DNA from: Oceanisphaera marina
GTDB taxonomy: Bacteria; Pseudomonadota; Gammaproteobacteria; Enterobacterales; Aeromonadaceae
DNA length: 64,000 bases
Direction of reading: 5' to 3'
Assembly (NCBI RefSeq): GCF_014643915.1
Contig: NZ_BMKE01000010.1
Span: 1-64,000 of the forward strand
A program made the position numbers and the translations under genes. This document shows positions 7,889-17,646 of this stretch, one piece after another (positions within the stretch are counted from its first letter, which is position 1; each line of letters opens with the position of its first letter). Under the pieces are notes generated by a model, which ran no database searches, was not told the origin of the DNA, and saw only the letters and a list, made by a program, of their open reading frames with translations.

Positions 7889-9142
7889 ATGTTCAGCACC
7901 CGCACCCTAATTCAAGACATGGATCCTGCACTGTGGGCAGCCATGGAAGAAGAGTCCGCCCGTCAGGAACAGCATATTGAGCTGATCGCCTCGGAAAACT
8001 ATACCAGCCCCGCCGTTATGCAGGCGCAGGGGTCGGTACTGACCAATAAATATGCAGAGGGTTATCCCGGCAAGCGCTATTACGGCGGTTGTGAAGCGGT
8101 AGACAAAATAGAGCAATTGGCCATCGACCGCGCCAAAGCGCTGTTTGACGCCGATTATGCCAACGTGCAGCCCCATTCCGGCTCGCAGGCCAATGCCGCC
8201 GTGTACATGGCATTGTGTAACCCGGGCGATACCGTGCTGGGCATGAGTCTGGCCCACGGTGGCCACCTGACCCACGGCGCCAAGGTCAGCTTTTCCGGCA
8301 AAATCTATAACGCCGTGCAGTATGGCTTGAACGAGGCCACCGGCGAGGTGGATTACGATCAGGTTGAGCAGCTGGCGCTGGAGCACAAGCCCACCATGAT
8401 AGTGGCCGGTTTTTCTGCCTACTCCAAGGTGATGGACTGGGCGCGTTTTCGTGCCATTGCCGACAAGGTCGGTGCCTGGCTGTTTGTCGACATGGCTCAC
8501 GTGGCCGGTCTGGTTGCGGCGGGGCAATATCCGAATCCGGTGCCGCACGCCCATGTAGTAACTACCACTACCCACAAAACCCTGCGTGGCCCCCGTGGCG
8601 GCCTGATCCTGAGCAAGGGCCAGCCGGAGCTGGAGAAAAAGCTCAACGCCGCCGTGTTCCCCGGTGGTCAGGGTGGCCCGCAAATGCACGCCATTGCCGG
8701 CAAGGCGGTGGCCTTTGCCGAAGCGCTGGCGCCCGCGTTTGTCGAGTATCAAAAGGCGGTGGTGACCAACGCCCGCGCCATGGTGCAGGTGTTTCAGGAT
8801 CGCGGTTTCGATGTGGTGTCTAACGGTACCGATAACCACCTGTTTCTGCTCGACCTGTCGGCCAAGGGCATTACCGGTAAAGACGCCGATGCTGTGCTGG
8901 GCCATGCCAACATTACGGTAAACAAGAATACCGTGCCAAACGATCCCCAGTCTCCGTTTGTCACCTCGGGTTTGCGTTTGGGCACACCGGCTGTGACCAC
9001 CCGCGGCTTTCAGGAGCAGCATTGCCGTCAGCTGGCGGGCTGGATCTGCGACATATTGGAACACATGGACGATCCGCAAGTGATTATTTCGGTAAAAGAT
9101 CAGGTAGCCAGCTTGTGCAGCAACTTCCCGGTATACCGCTGA
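7889..9142 (+). CDS. glyA: Serine hydroxymethyltransferase
   Basis: A 417-residue PLP enzyme interconverting serine plus THF and glycine plus 5,10-methylene-THF in the cytoplasm. The PLP lysine lies in [13 protein letters not shown] near residue 230; other family blocks are [14 protein letters not shown] near residue 37 and [13 protein letters not shown] near 56. An AAGGAGG ribosome site precedes the ATG by nine bases. As first gene before soxBDAG it would use the glycine and the methylene-THF released from sarcosine to make serine. A second, housekeeping glyA probably exists elsewhere; this copy is likely the catabolic one, as in pseudomonad sox clusters. Confidence 0.95.
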   Translation: MFSTRTLIQDMDPALWAAMEEESARQEQHIELIASENYTSPAVMQAQGSVLTNKYAEGYPGKRYYGGCEAVDKIEQLAIDRAKALFDADYANVQPHSGSQANAAVYMALCNPGDTVLGMSLAHGGHLTHGAKVSFSGKIYNAVQYGLNEATGEVDYDQVEQLALEHKPTMIVAGFSAYSKVMDWARFRAIADKVGAWLFVDMAHVAGLVAAGQYPNPVPHAHVVTTTTHKTLRGPRGGLILSKGQPELEKKLNAAVFPGGQGGPQMHAIAGKAVAFAEALAPAFVEYQKAVVTNARAMVQVFQDRGFDVVSNGTDNHLFLLDLSAKGITGKDADAVLGHANITVNKNTVPNDPQSPFVTSGLRLGTPAVTTRGFQEQHCRQLAGWICDILEHMDDPQVIISVKDQVASLCSNFPVYR

Positions 9143-9209
9143 TTTCTTGAATACAGGCTGGGTGCGTACCGCGTGCCGGCGACAGAATTAACACGGACAG
9201 GTGATTATT

Positions 9210-10463
9210 ATGCAGAAATATTCCGGATTCGGGCTCCTCAAGCACGCCCTTACGCACCACGAAAACTGGCAGCGGGTATGGCATAACCCCAAGCCCAAGC
9301 CAGAAGGTTACGATGTGATTATCGTTGGCGGTGGCGGCCACGGTCTGGCCACCGCCTACTATCTGGCCAAAGAACATGGCATTACCAATGTGGCCGTAAT
9401 TGAAAAGGGCTATCTGGGTGGCGGCAACACCGCTCGTAACACCACCATAGTGCGCTCCAACTACCTGTGGGATGAGTCTGCCTGGTTGTATGAGCACTCC
9501 ATGAAACTGTGGGAAGGCCTGGCACAGGATTTGAACTACAACCTGATGTTTAGTCAGCGTGGCGTACTCAATCTGGGCCACACCCTGCAAGACATGCGTG
9601 ATATCGAGCGCCGGGTAAATGCCAACCGGCTGAACGGCATTGATGGCGAAGTGCTTAATGCCCAGCAGGTGCAAGACATAGTGCCAATTCTGGACTGCTC
9701 CAAGACGGCGCGCTATCCGGTACTGGGTGCCTCTTGGCAGCCGCGCGGCGGCACCGCCCGTCACGACGCCGTAGCCTGGGGCTTTGCCCGTGCCGCCGAT
9801 GCCATGGGTGTGCACCTTATTCAGCAAACCGAAGTGACCGGCATCCGCCGCGAAAATGGCGCCGTGACCGGGGTGGACACCACGGCCGGCTTTATTGCCG
9901 CACCCAAGGTGGCTTGTGTTACTGCCGGTAACTCGGGGGTGATGGCCAAAATGGTGGGGATGGAACTGCCGCTGGAATCGCACCCGTTGCAGGCCATGGT
10001 ATCGGAGCCGGTGAAACCGATTCTCGACACCGTAGTGATGTCCAACCACGTGCACGGTTATATCTCCCAGTCCGACAAAGGCGACTTGGTGATAGGCGCG
10101 GGTATCGACAGCTACCTGGGCTATGGCCAGCGTGGTTCCTTCCCGGTGGTGGAAGAAACCATGGCGGCGATTGTGGAAATGTTCCCTATTTTCAGTCGGG
10201 TACGTTTGAACCGCACCTGGGGCGGCATAGTGGATACCTGTCCGGATGCCTGTCCGATTATTTCCAAGACGCATATCAAGGGCCTGTATTTCAACTGCGG
10301 GTGGGGAACCGGTGGCTTCAAGGCCACACCGGGGTCGGGCAACGTGTTTGCACACACCATTGCCAAGGACGACCCGCATCCGCTGGCCAAGCCCTTTAAC
10401 GTTGATCGCTTTACCAGCGGCCACTTGATTGACGAGCACGGCGCGGCCGGCGTAGCCCACTGA
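9210..10463 (+). CDS. soxB: Sarcosine oxidase, beta subunit
   Basis: A 417-residue flavoprotein that oxidatively demethylates sarcosine to glycine as part of the heterotetrameric SoxBDAG enzyme. It shows the FAD-binding [17 protein letters not shown] near residue 37, the [14 protein letters not shown] block, and [12 protein letters not shown], whose His (about residue 185) is the family's site of covalent FMN attachment. The ATG at 9210 is chosen because it gives the family N-terminus [12 protein letters not shown]; a GTG nine bases earlier is less likely. The gene follows glyA by 67 bp and precedes soxD by 10 bp. Confidence 0.95.
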   Translation: MQKYSGFGLLKHALTHHENWQRVWHNPKPKPEGYDVIIVGGGGHGLATAYYLAKEHGITNVAVIEKGYLGGGNTARNTTIVRSNYLWDESAWLYEHSMKLWEGLAQDLNYNLMFSQRGVLNLGHTLQDMRDIERRVNANRLNGIDGEVLNAQQVQDIVPILDCSKTARYPVLGASWQPRGGTARHDAVAWGFARAADAMGVHLIQQTEVTGIRRENGAVTGVDTTAGFIAAPKVACVTAGNSGVMAKMVGMELPLESHPLQAMVSEPVKPILDTVVMSNHVHGYISQSDKGDLVIGAGIDSYLGYGQRGSFPVVEETMAAIVEMFPIFSRVRLNRTWGGIVDTCPDACPIISKTHIKGLYFNCGWGTGGFKATPGSGNVFAHTIAKDDPHPLAKPFNVDRFTSGHLIDEHGAAGVAH

Positions 10464-10473
10464 GGAGAGAGAC

Positions 10474-10761
10474 ATGCTGAATATTTATTGTCCGCATTGC
10501 GGCGAGCTTCGCGAAGAAGAAGAGTTTCATTATGGCGGCCAGGCCCACATTGCCCGCCCGGCCGATCCCAATGCGTTGAGCGATGCCGAATGGGCCCAGT
10601 ATCTGTTTATGCGCAAAAACCCGCGCGGCCTGCACCATGAAATGTGGTATCACGCTGCCGGTTGTCGCAAGTTCTTTAACGCCACGCGCCATACCGTGAC
10701 TTACGAAATTCAGGAAACGTACAAGGTGGGCGAACAGCCCCAGCAAGGAGGCCAGTCATGA
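10474..10761 (+). CDS. soxD: Sarcosine oxidase, delta subunit
   Basis: A 95-residue zinc-binding subunit. Cys6 and Cys9 in YCPHCGE, with a His and Cys in YHAAGCRKFF near residue 62, form the expected zinc site. SoxD is structural in the heterotetrameric oxidase. It starts 10 bp after soxB with a GAGGAGAG ribosome site and overlaps soxA by 4 bp (ATGA), so the subunits are made together. Confidence 0.94.
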   Translation: MLNIYCPHCGELREEEEFHYGGQAHIARPADPNALSDAEWAQYLFMRKNPRGLHHEMWYHAAGCRKFFNATRHTVTYEIQETYKVGEQPQQGGQS

Positions 10762-13700
10762 GTCAGCCACATCGCCTTCAGGGCAAGGGTCGAGTAGACC
10801 ACGGCAAACCGCTCAGCTTTATCTTCAACGGCAAGCGTTATCAGGGCCTGTCTGGCGATACCATCGCTTCGGCCTTGCTGGCCAACGGCGTTGACGTGGT
10901 CGGACGCTCGTTCAAGTATTCACGCCCGCGCGGCATTATGGCCGCCGGTGCCGAAGAGCCAAACTGCATCCTGCAGGTAGGCAGCTCGGAAGCCACCATG
11001 ATCCCCAATATTCGCGGCACCCAGGCCGAGTTGTATGACGGCCTTACCGCCACCAGCACCAACGGCTGGCCAAACGTCGACAAGGATTTGATGGGCGTCA
11101 TGGGCAAGCTTGGCGGCAGCATGATGCCCCCCGGCTTCTACTACAAGACCTTCATGTATCCCCAGTCCATGTGGCCGAAATACGAGCACTTGATCCGTAA
11201 AGCCGCCGGGCTGGGCCGGGTGCCCAAAGCCAAGGATCCGGATACCTACGACAAGCTGAATCATCACTGCGATTTGCTGGTAGCAGGTGGTGGCGCCGCC
11301 GGTTTGGCAGCCGCACTGGCGGCGGGCCGCCGCGGCGCGCGGGTGATTCTGGTGGATGAACAAAACGAGTTTGGCGGCCATTTGCTGCACAGCACTCAGC
11401 CCATTAACGGCCAGGCCCCTCAGTTATGGGTGCAGGCGGCGGTAAAAGAGCTGCAAGCCTTGCCCGATGTCACCTTGCTGCCCCGCAGTACGGTAGCTGG
11501 CTATTACGATCAGAACTTTTTAACCGTGCTGGAGCGCCGTACCGATCATCTGGGTGAGCGTATTTCCGGCAAAACCCGCCAGCGTTTGCACCGCATTCGC
11601 GCCAAGCGTGTGGTACTGGCGACCGGTGCCCACGAACGGCCACTGGTGTATGGCAACAACGATTTGCCCGGTAACTTTGTGGCCAGCGCCTTATCTACCT
11701 ACGTGAATCGCTACGGCGTGACCCCGGGCCAGCGCCTGGTGCTGATGACCTGTAACGATTACGGCTATCAGGCTGCCATCGACTGGCTGGATGCAGGGCG
11801 AGAAGTGGTGGCGGTGGTCGACAGTCGCCCTCAGCCGAGCGGCATGCGCTATCAGGCACTCAAGGCCCGTGGCGTAAAAGTGTACACCGGTCATGGCTTG
11901 ATTGAAGCCGTGGGTAAAAAGCGGGTCACCGGGGCCAAGGTGGCGGCACTGTCCAGCGATGCCAGTCAGGTCACCGGCAAAGCCGAACTGCTTGCCTGCG
12001 ATATTATTGCCAGCTCGGGTGGTTGGAGCCCGGTGGTGCATTTGTCTGCCCACACCGGCTCGCGTCCGGTCTGGAACGACGACATCATTGGCTTTGTGCC
12101 CGGCGACACAGTGCAAAAGCAGCTGCTGGCCGGTGGCGTACAGGGAACCTACCAGCTATCGGCGGTATTGGCAGAAGGCTTGAAGGCCGGCAAGGCGGCT
12201 GCCGACGCGACCGGTTATGGTGATATTTCTGCCGCTGTGGTGGATGCCGAGATAGTGACCGAGGACCCACAGGAAGACGCGGCCCAGGCATTGTTCATGG
12301 TACCGCACAGCCTGAAGACCAGCCGTGCACCCAAGCAGTTTGTGGATTACCAGAACGACGTGACCGCAGCCGGCATCGAGCTGGCCGTGCGTGAGGGTTT
12401 TGAGTCCATCGAGCACATCAAGCGCTATACCGCCATGGGATTTGGTACCGATCAGGGCAAGCTGGGTAATATCAACGGCATGGCCATAGCGGCGCGGGCC
12501 ATGAACAAGAGCATTGCCGAAACCGGTACCACCGTATTTCGCCCCAACTACACGCCGGTGACCTTTGGCGCCTTTGCCGGTCGCAACGCACACCACCTGT
12601 TCGATCCGGCACGCTTTACCGCCATGCACGACTGGCATGTGCAGCAAGGCGCCGAGTTTGAAGATGTAGGACAGTGGAAACGCCCCTGGTTCTTCCCCAA
12701 ATCCGGCGAAGACATGCACCAGGCGGTTAACCGCGAATGTGTGGCGGTGCGCAACAGCGTGGGTATTCTGGATGCCTCTACACTGGGCAAAATCGATATT
12801 CAGGGGGCCGATGCCCGCGAGTTTCTGGCGCGCATTTACACCAACGCCTGGGCCAAGTTGACCCCCGGCAACTGCCGCTACGGCCTGATGTGTAAAGAAG
12901 ACGGCATGGTGTTTGATGATGGGGTTACCGCCTGCATCAACGACAACCATTTTGTGATGACCACCACCACAGGTGGCGCCGCCGGCGTATTGCAGTGGCT
13001 GGAATTGTGGCACCAGACCGAGTGGCCGGATCTGGAAGTGTACTTCTCTTCCGTGACCGACCACTGGTCCACCATGACGGTAACCGGCCCCAACAGTCGC
13101 AAGGTACTGGAAAAAATCTGTGAAAACGTGGATCTGTCTGCCGAAGCCTTCCCCTTTATGGGCTGGCGCGACGCCACGGTCGCCGGAGTGAAGGCACGTA
13201 TTTTCCGCATCTCCTTTACCGGTGAGCTGAGCTTCGAGATCAACGTGCAGGCCAACTACGGTTTGCATACCTGGGAAGCCGTGATGGAAGCGGGCGCCGA
13301 GTTCAACATTACGCCTTATGGCACCGAAACCATGCACGTACTGCGGGCAGAGAAGGGCTTTATTATCGTCGGCCAGGACACAGATGGATCGGTTACGCCG
13401 TTCGATTTGGGTATGGACTGGGCCGTAGGCAAAACCAAGCCGTTCCCCTTTGTTGGTCAGCGCTCCTGGACCCGCGAAGACACGGCCCGTACCGACCGCA
13501 AGCAGCTGGTCGGGCTCAAGTGCAAAGAAGCGTCCGTGGTGATTCCGGAAGGGGCGCAAATTGTACTGGACCCCAATCATCCGGTGCCGGTGCCCATGGT
13601 GGGCCATGTATCGTCCAGTTATTACAGTGCCAACCTGGGCCACAACATTGCCATGGGCGTGGTGAAAGGCGGGTTAAACCGTATGGGCGAAACCGTGTAC

Positions 13701-13787
13701 TGCCCGCTGGCCGATGGCCGGGTGCTGGAAGCCGAAATTACCAGCCCGATTTTCTATGATCCAAAAGGAGAACGTCAGCATGTCTAA
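10758..13787 (+). CDS. soxA: Sarcosine oxidase, alpha subunit
   Basis: A 1009-residue subunit of the usual length. The N-terminal domain (about 1-115) has the ferredoxin-like fold with GDTIASALLANGVDVVGRSFK. The central dinucleotide-binding part starts at LLVAGGGAAGLAAALAAGRRG near residue 173 and includes VVLATGAHERPLVY. The last 400 residues form the GcvT-like domain that binds THF and captures the methyl group of sarcosine as 5,10-methylene-THF. It overlaps soxD by 4 bp and soxG by 8 bp. Electrons go to O2 giving H2O2, so the cell needs peroxide defence. Confidence 0.95.
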   Translation: MSQPHRLQGKGRVDHGKPLSFIFNGKRYQGLSGDTIASALLANGVDVVGRSFKYSRPRGIMAAGAEEPNCILQVGSSEATMIPNIRGTQAELYDGLTATSTNGWPNVDKDLMGVMGKLGGSMMPPGFYYKTFMYPQSMWPKYEHLIRKAAGLGRVPKAKDPDTYDKLNHHCDLLVAGGGAAGLAAALAAGRRGARVILVDEQNEFGGHLLHSTQPINGQAPQLWVQAAVKELQALPDVTLLPRSTVAGYYDQNFLTVLERRTDHLGERISGKTRQRLHRIRAKRVVLATGAHERPLVYGNNDLPGNFVASALSTYVNRYGVTPGQRLVLMTCNDYGYQAAIDWLDAGREVVAVVDSRPQPSGMRYQALKARGVKVYTGHGLIEAVGKKRVTGAKVAALSSDASQVTGKAELLACDIIASSGGWSPVVHLSAHTGSRPVWNDDIIGFVPGDTVQKQLLAGGVQGTYQLSAVLAEGLKAGKAAADATGYGDISAAVVDAEIVTEDPQEDAAQALFMVPHSLKTSRAPKQFVDYQNDVTAAGIELAVREGFESIEHIKRYTAMGFGTDQGKLGNINGMAIAARAMNKSIAETGTTVFRPNYTPVTFGAFAGRNAHHLFDPARFTAMHDWHVQQGAEFEDVGQWKRPWFFPKSGEDMHQAVNRECVAVRNSVGILDASTLGKIDIQGADAREFLARIYTNAWAKLTPGNCRYGLMCKEDGMVFDDGVTACINDNHFVMTTTTGGAAGVLQWLELWHQTEWPDLEVYFSSVTDHWSTMTVTGPNSRKVLEKICENVDLSAEAFPFMGWRDATVAGVKARIFRISFTGELSFEINVQANYGLHTWEAVMEAGAEFNITPYGTETMHVLRAEKGFIIVGQDTDGSVTPFDLGMDWAVGKTKPFPFVGQRSWTREDTARTDRKQLVGLKCKEASVVIPEGAQIVLDPNHPVPVPMVGHVSSSYYSANLGHNIAMGVVKGGLNRMGETVYCPLADGRVLEAEITSPIFYDPKGERQHV

Positions 13788-14409
13788 CATCACCGCAATG
13801 ATGGCTGAAGCCGACACGGCAGTACGGGTGGAATCTCCGCTGTATCACGCCAACCTGCCGATGCTGGCCAAAAAAGATCAGCAGGGCGAAGTGGTACTGC
13901 GTGAGAAGGCACTGCTGGGTCATCTGGTATTACGTGGCAAGATCACCAACGAGTTGTTTGCCAAAACCGTGGCCAGGGTGCTGGGGGTGGCTTTGCCCAC
14001 CACGCCTTGCAGCTCGGTAGAAAACAACCAGGTATTGGTGCAGTGGCTGGCACCGGACGAGTGGCTGATTATTACCGAAAGCGGCCAGGAAGAGCAGGTG
14101 CAGGCGGAACTGCGTGAACACTTGAGTGGCCATTACTCGCTGGTGGATGTGAGCGGCGGCCAAACGGTACTGGCGCTCTCCGGCCCCAAAGCCGAGCTGG
14201 TGGTTCGCAAGTCGTGCCATTACGACGTGCATCCCTCCAACCTGCCGACCGGAAAGTGTGTGGGTACTACCTTTGCCAAAACCGGCGTCTTGTTGCGCCG
14301 CACCGGTGCCGACAGCTTCGAGATGGTGGTGCGCCGCAGCTTTGCCGACTATGTGTGGATGTGGTTGCAAGATGCCAGCCGCGAATATGGCCTGGTCATC
14401 GAAAAGTAA
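13780..14409 (+). CDS. soxG: Sarcosine oxidase, gamma subunit
   Basis: A 209-residue subunit related to the GcvT C-terminal fold, the fourth component of heterotetrameric sarcosine oxidase. The ATG at 13780 sits behind AAAAGGAG inside the end of soxA and gives MSNITAMMAEAD; the frame is open further upstream, but that part would lie inside soxA and lacks a ribosome site. Typical residues are YSLVDVSGGQTVLALSGP and the end VWMWLQDASREYGLV. Confidence 0.92.
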   Translation: MSNITAMMAEADTAVRVESPLYHANLPMLAKKDQQGEVVLREKALLGHLVLRGKITNELFAKTVARVLGVALPTTPCSSVENNQVLVQWLAPDEWLIITESGQEEQVQAELREHLSGHYSLVDVSGGQTVLALSGPKAELVVRKSCHYDVHPSNLPTGKCVGTTFAKTGVLLRRTGADSFEMVVRRSFADYVWMWLQDASREYGLVIEK

Positions 14410-14419
14410 CTCCGTCTTG

Positions 14420-14458
14420 CTCATCTGCTTCGTCGCTTGGCGCCACGATGCAGATGAG
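14420..14458 (+). other. Intergenic hairpin between soxG and purU
   Basis: CTCATCTGC and GCAGATGAG pair over a 21-nt loop. There is no T-run. It might tune the sox/purU ratio by RNA stability or be incidental. Confidence 0.4.
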
Positions 14459-14525
14459 TTTATCGCCATCACGCGCCGGGCGTCGCCAATGCCACGCTCG
14501 GCACACTTCAGCAGGAGGCTGACTC

Positions 14526-15392
14526 ATGGCACAACACGATACCTTGATCCTGACCGCCAGTTGCGCCAGTCGGTTGGGCTCTGTGGATGCCGTTACCGGT
14601 TATTTACGCGAGCAGGGCTGCTATGTGGCCGACATGCAAACCTTTGACGATGCTCGTGCCGGTCACTTTTTTATTCGCGCCGAGTTTAGACGGCCTGAGC
14701 AGGGCGAGTTTGATGAGGCCCGTTTTCGTGACGGTTTTGCCCTGCGCGCCGCCGACTTTGCCATGGACTGGGAGCTGACCGAGCGCAGCCGCAAGCCGAA
14801 CGTGGTGATCATGGTATCCAAATTTGATCACTGCCTTAACGACTTGCTGTATCGCTATCGCACCGGTCAGCTGGCCATCGAAATTCCGGCCATTATTTCC
14901 AATCATCCGGATTTGCAGCGGTTGGCCGACTGGCACCATATTCCTTTTTATCATCTGCCGGTAAGTGCCGACACCAAGCATGATCAAGAGGCCAAGATCT
15001 GGCAGATAGTGCAGGAGTCTCAAGCCGATTTGGTGGTGCTGGCGCGTTACATGCAAGTACTCAGCCCCGAGTTGTGCAACCGGCTGGCGGGCTGGGCCAT
15101 TAACATTCACCACTCGCTGCTGCCCGGTTTCAAGGGGGCTCAGCCCTACCATCAGGCTTATGCCAAGGGCGTAAAACTGGTGGGCGCCACGGCGCATTAC
15201 ATTAATAACGAGCTGGACGAAGGTCCCATTATTACCCAGGGCATTCAGACGGTGGATCACAGTCATTATCCGGAAGACCTGGTGGCCAAGGGTAAAGACA
15301 TCGAGTGTCTGACCCTGGCCAAAGCCATTCAGTATCACATCGAAAAACGGGTGTTCATGTACCAGGGCAAGACGGTGGTACTGGGCAGCTGA
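14526..15392 (+). CDS. purU: Formyltetrahydrofolate deformylase
   Basis: A 288-residue enzyme that hydrolyses 10-formyl-THF to formate and THF. It has an N-terminal ACT domain (residues about 8-85) and a C-terminal formyltransferase-like domain with INIHHSLLPGFKGA near 195, then the catalytic block HYINNELDEGPII. In sarcosine clusters it drains C1 units and returns THF to the oxidase. It sits 116 bp after soxG, with an AGGAGG site before the ATG. The gene is intact and of normal length. Confidence 0.95.
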   Translation: MAQHDTLILTASCASRLGSVDAVTGYLREQGCYVADMQTFDDARAGHFFIRAEFRRPEQGEFDEARFRDGFALRAADFAMDWELTERSRKPNVVIMVSKFDHCLNDLLYRYRTGQLAIEIPAIISNHPDLQRLADWHHIPFYHLPVSADTKHDQEAKIWQIVQESQADLVVLARYMQVLSPELCNRLAGWAINIHHSLLPGFKGAQPYHQAYAKGVKLVGATAHYINNELDEGPIITQGIQTVDHSHYPEDLVAKGKDIECLTLAKAIQYHIEKRVFMYQGKTVVLGS

Positions 15393-15454
15393 ACACGCGT
15401 TCGATGTATTCCCGGCAGGGGGGAGGCCGTAAGCGGTGTCTCTCTGCCTATTAA

Positions 15455-15477
15455 ACAAACCTGCAAGACAGGTTTGT
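15455..15477 (+). other. Hairpin between purU and the cupin gene
   Basis: ACAAACCTG, CAAGA, CAGGTTTGT: a perfect 9-bp stem with no clear T-run (GAATG follows). It could be a weak terminator or a processing site that separates the cupin message from purU. Confidence 0.5.
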
Positions 15478-15510
15478 GAATGTAATAAAAAGTCATGACA
15501 AGGAGACATC

Positions 15511-15855
15511 ATGTCTAACAAAATCAAATTACTACGCGATGCCCAACCAGAGGTGTTATTGGATGCCACCAAGTGGGAAAAGTTGTCTGGCGATCCGCAC
15601 ACAGTTAACCTGAACGCTTACAAGTCGGACGATGGTAGTAAGCTGATGGGGACCTGGATGTGTACTCCGGGCAAGTGGGCGGTTAACTACGACAAGTGGG
15701 AATATTGCGACTTCCGTGAAGGTTACTGCATCCTGACTCCCGAAGGCGGCGAGCCTATTCACCTGAAAGCTGGCGATATCTTCGTAGTTGAAGCCGGCTT
15801 CCGTGGTACCTGGGAAGTGGTAGAAACCGTACGCAAGTACTTTGTATTTGCCTGA
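15511..15855 (+). CDS. Cupin-domain protein (DUF861/EutQ-like)
   Basis: A 114-residue single-domain cupin. The second half carries the beta-barrel motifs YDKWEYCDFREGYCILTPEG and LKAGDIFVVEAGFRGTWEVVE, typical of the cupin_3 group. These proteins bind small ligands or metals; few have known reactions. It has a good ribosome site (AAGGAG), follows purU by 118 bp and ends at a strong terminator, so it is the last gene of the sarcosine cluster. A role in that pathway is suggested only by position. Confidence 0.75.
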   Translation: MSNKIKLLRDAQPEVLLDATKWEKLSGDPHTVNLNAYKSDDGSKLMGTWMCTPGKWAVNYDKWEYCDFREGYCILTPEGGEPIHLKAGDIFVVEAGFRGTWEVVETVRKYFVFA

Positions 15856-15866
15856 TGAATGACGTT

Positions 15867-15900
15867 CGGCCTGCGCACAGCGCAGGCCGATTTTGTTTTT
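15867..15900 (+). terminator. Rho-independent terminator of the sarcosine cluster
   Basis: CGGCCTGCGC, ACA, GCGCAGGCCG followed by ATTTTGTTTTT; starts 12 bp past the cupin stop. Confidence 0.9.
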
Positions 15901-15969
15901 ATTGACCGTTACACTCCGGGCAAAGAGCCAGCTCCGCCGCGCCCTCCCTGGCCCGGAGGGGCGGCAGAA

Positions 15970-16251
15970 TCAAAGAAGTGACACGCCTTCCACTTCCATC
16001 ACAGAACTGGCATCGGCACGCTCGATAATTTTCACCAAGGCCGATTGAATCACTTCGTCTTCCCGCACATCGGCTTTGCTGGCAAAGCGTTGCTCCTGAA
16101 CGGCGGCCCCTTCTTCCTGAACAAACTGCACCGCCACCTCGGTGGCATAATCCGCACGGGTACCAAAGTACGCAATAGTGATCTGCGGATAGCCTTTAAA
16201 GCCTTTCTTCACCTGTTTTGCGATTCGTTTTTTAGCTTTGTCTATGTGCAT
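15970..16251 (-). CDS. Conserved small hypothetical protein
   Basis: A 93-residue basic protein beginning MHIDKAKKRIAKQVKKGFKG. It is hydrophilic, with no signal peptide and no membrane segment, and resembles short conserved proteins of marine Gammaproteobacteria without known function. It stands alone and converges on the sarcosine terminator. An imperfect hairpin (about 15939-15965) lies between the two. The upstream 240 bp hold no other gene. Confidence 0.7.
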   Translation of the reverse strand: MHIDKAKKRIAKQVKKGFKGYPQITIAYFGTRADYATEVAVQFVQEEGAAVQEQRFASKADVREDEVIQSALVKIIERADASSVMEVEGVSLL

Positions 16252-16498
16252 GTGAATTCCTTATCTGATTAACAGACCCTAAAAGAATATGGCTAAAAAT
16301 AATCGAGCAGGCCGAATACGATATACCCAGTTAAGTCATTGAACGCCAACCACCTGCTGAAGGCAAGGGTTAGCTGTAACGACGCTCGCGAGCAGACTCG
16401 AACCAGTATCTTTGACTTCCTTTACACATGCCAGGTAGGCACTAACTTCATGGTGCTCCTGCTATGCTGAAAACAGGTTCTGTAGCCGGGAGTGGTTG

Positions 16499-17110
16499 AT
16501 GAGTGGTGTGTATTTATTACTGGCGCTGACACTGGCTTCACCTTCGCCGCTGCAAGAGGCACTGGCGCATTTTGAGCAACTTGATGGCTATCGGCTGATG
16601 TTGCGCAGTGAAGGGCCCGATGGCAATCAGCATCTGCTTTACGGCTATCGTAAACCCGGTTGGGTGCGCATGGATGTGTTGTCTCCTTATACCGGGGCGG
16701 TATTGCTTTATAACCCGGTGAATCAGCAAATTCGGCTCTGGCCCTTTGGCCTGAGCTGGCCTTCTGTTGGCTTGAGCCCTGAACACCCGCTGGTAATCAG
16801 CCCTCGTGGTCACCGGGTAGACAGCTCCGATGTGGGGGTGTTGTTGCAGAACGTGCTGCGAATGCAGCAGGCGGGCCAGACGCTGGTGCAGAAAGAGGCG
16901 CAGCTCTCGGGACGGGCGGTATGGCATCTGGTGGTGACCGGGGCTGCGGGCGCGAATGATGTTGCTCGTTACGAGCTGTGGCTCGATCGGGAATGGCTGT
17001 TTCCGCTCAAGGTGATTGGCAGTGATAGCCGGGGCAATCGGCTGGAAACCGTCTGGCTGAAGCAGATTGAACTCAATCCCGAATTTCCCGATGACTTTTT
17101 CTCCCCCTGA
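16499..17110 (+). CDS. LolA-like / DUF1571-type exported protein
   Basis: A 203-residue protein with a short hydrophobic N-terminus (VYLLLALTLASPSP) that is probably a signal peptide, followed by a domain made of beta strands resembling the LolA/LolB lipoprotein-carrier fold (LLYGYRKPGWVRMDVLSPYTGAVLLYNPVNQQIRLWP). Such proteins act in the periplasm and bind lipid or lipoprotein. The ATG at 16499 is preceded by an in-frame TTG, which is less likely. The next gene begins 8 bp after the stop, so the two form an operon. Confidence 0.65.
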   Translation: MSGVYLLLALTLASPSPLQEALAHFEQLDGYRLMLRSEGPDGNQHLLYGYRKPGWVRMDVLSPYTGAVLLYNPVNQQIRLWPFGLSWPSVGLSPEHPLVISPRGHRVDSSDVGVLLQNVLRMQQAGQTLVQKEAQLSGRAVWHLVVTGAAGANDVARYELWLDREWLFPLKVIGSDSRGNRLETVWLKQIELNPEFPDDFFSP

Positions 17111-17118
17111 GTGACATC

Positions 17119-17640
17119 ATGGCAAAGTATGACTTTTTTACCTGCTGGCAATTCAAGGCCCCCATTGAGGACGTTTATCGGGCCATCAGTCGCCCTGTCG
17201 GCTGGCCGCAGTGGTGGAAAGGCCTGCAGCAGGTTGAAGCGCTGGGCTCAGGTAGTGAACAGGGCAAGGGGCTGGGTAACGAGCAGGCTGGCAGTCGAGA
17301 ATATCGTTACCACTGGCAAAGCCCATTGGGCTATTCGCTGTGTTTCGATATCAGAGTGATGCGCCTGTATGCGCCCTGGTTGATTGTGGGTGAAGCCCGC
17401 GGAGATGTGGAAGGCTGGGGTTGCTGGCAACTGAGTGAAACGGCAGGGGTTACCCGGGTGCGCTATCGATGGCGGGTGCGCACCACTCAACCCTGGATGA
17501 ACCTGGTCGCTCCCCTGGCTCGGCCGCTGTTTGTATGGAGCCATGATGTCATGATGCGCAATGGCGCCCTTGGCTTGTCTCGTTTGTTGCAGGCCCCACT
17601 GCTTGAGAGAGGCCGTTTGCCAGGTGACAGCCTGCGCTGA
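17119..17640 (+). CDS. SRPBCC (START-like) family protein
   Basis: A 173-residue protein with the start-domain pattern FKAPIEDVYRAISRPVGWPQWWKG near the N-terminus, a central strand set and a long C-terminal helix. SRPBCC proteins enclose hydrophobic ligands; many are annotated as polyketide cyclases without evidence for this. It lies 8 bp after the LolA-like gene, which suggests a joint role with lipid-like molecules, and converges with tyrR (6 bp between stops). Confidence 0.75.
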   Translation: MAKYDFFTCWQFKAPIEDVYRAISRPVGWPQWWKGLQQVEALGSGSEQGKGLGNEQAGSREYRYHWQSPLGYSLCFDIRVMRLYAPWLIVGEARGDVEGWGCWQLSETAGVTRVRYRWRVRTTQPWMNLVAPLARPLFVWSHDVMMRNGALGLSRLLQAPLLERGRLPGDSLR

Positions 17641-17646
17641 GCCGGG

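Noticed and set aside
7907-9079. A 390-codon minus-strand frame across glyA
   Set aside because: Antisense to glyA; composition and lack of a ribosome site mark it as spurious.
9084-10475. A 463-codon minus-strand frame across soxB
   Set aside because: Same codon-bias artefact; soxB on the plus strand matches its family from end to end.
12156-13643. A 495-codon minus-strand frame inside soxA
   Set aside because: Antisense shadow of an intact conserved gene, with His/Gly/Val-rich composition and no recognisable motif.
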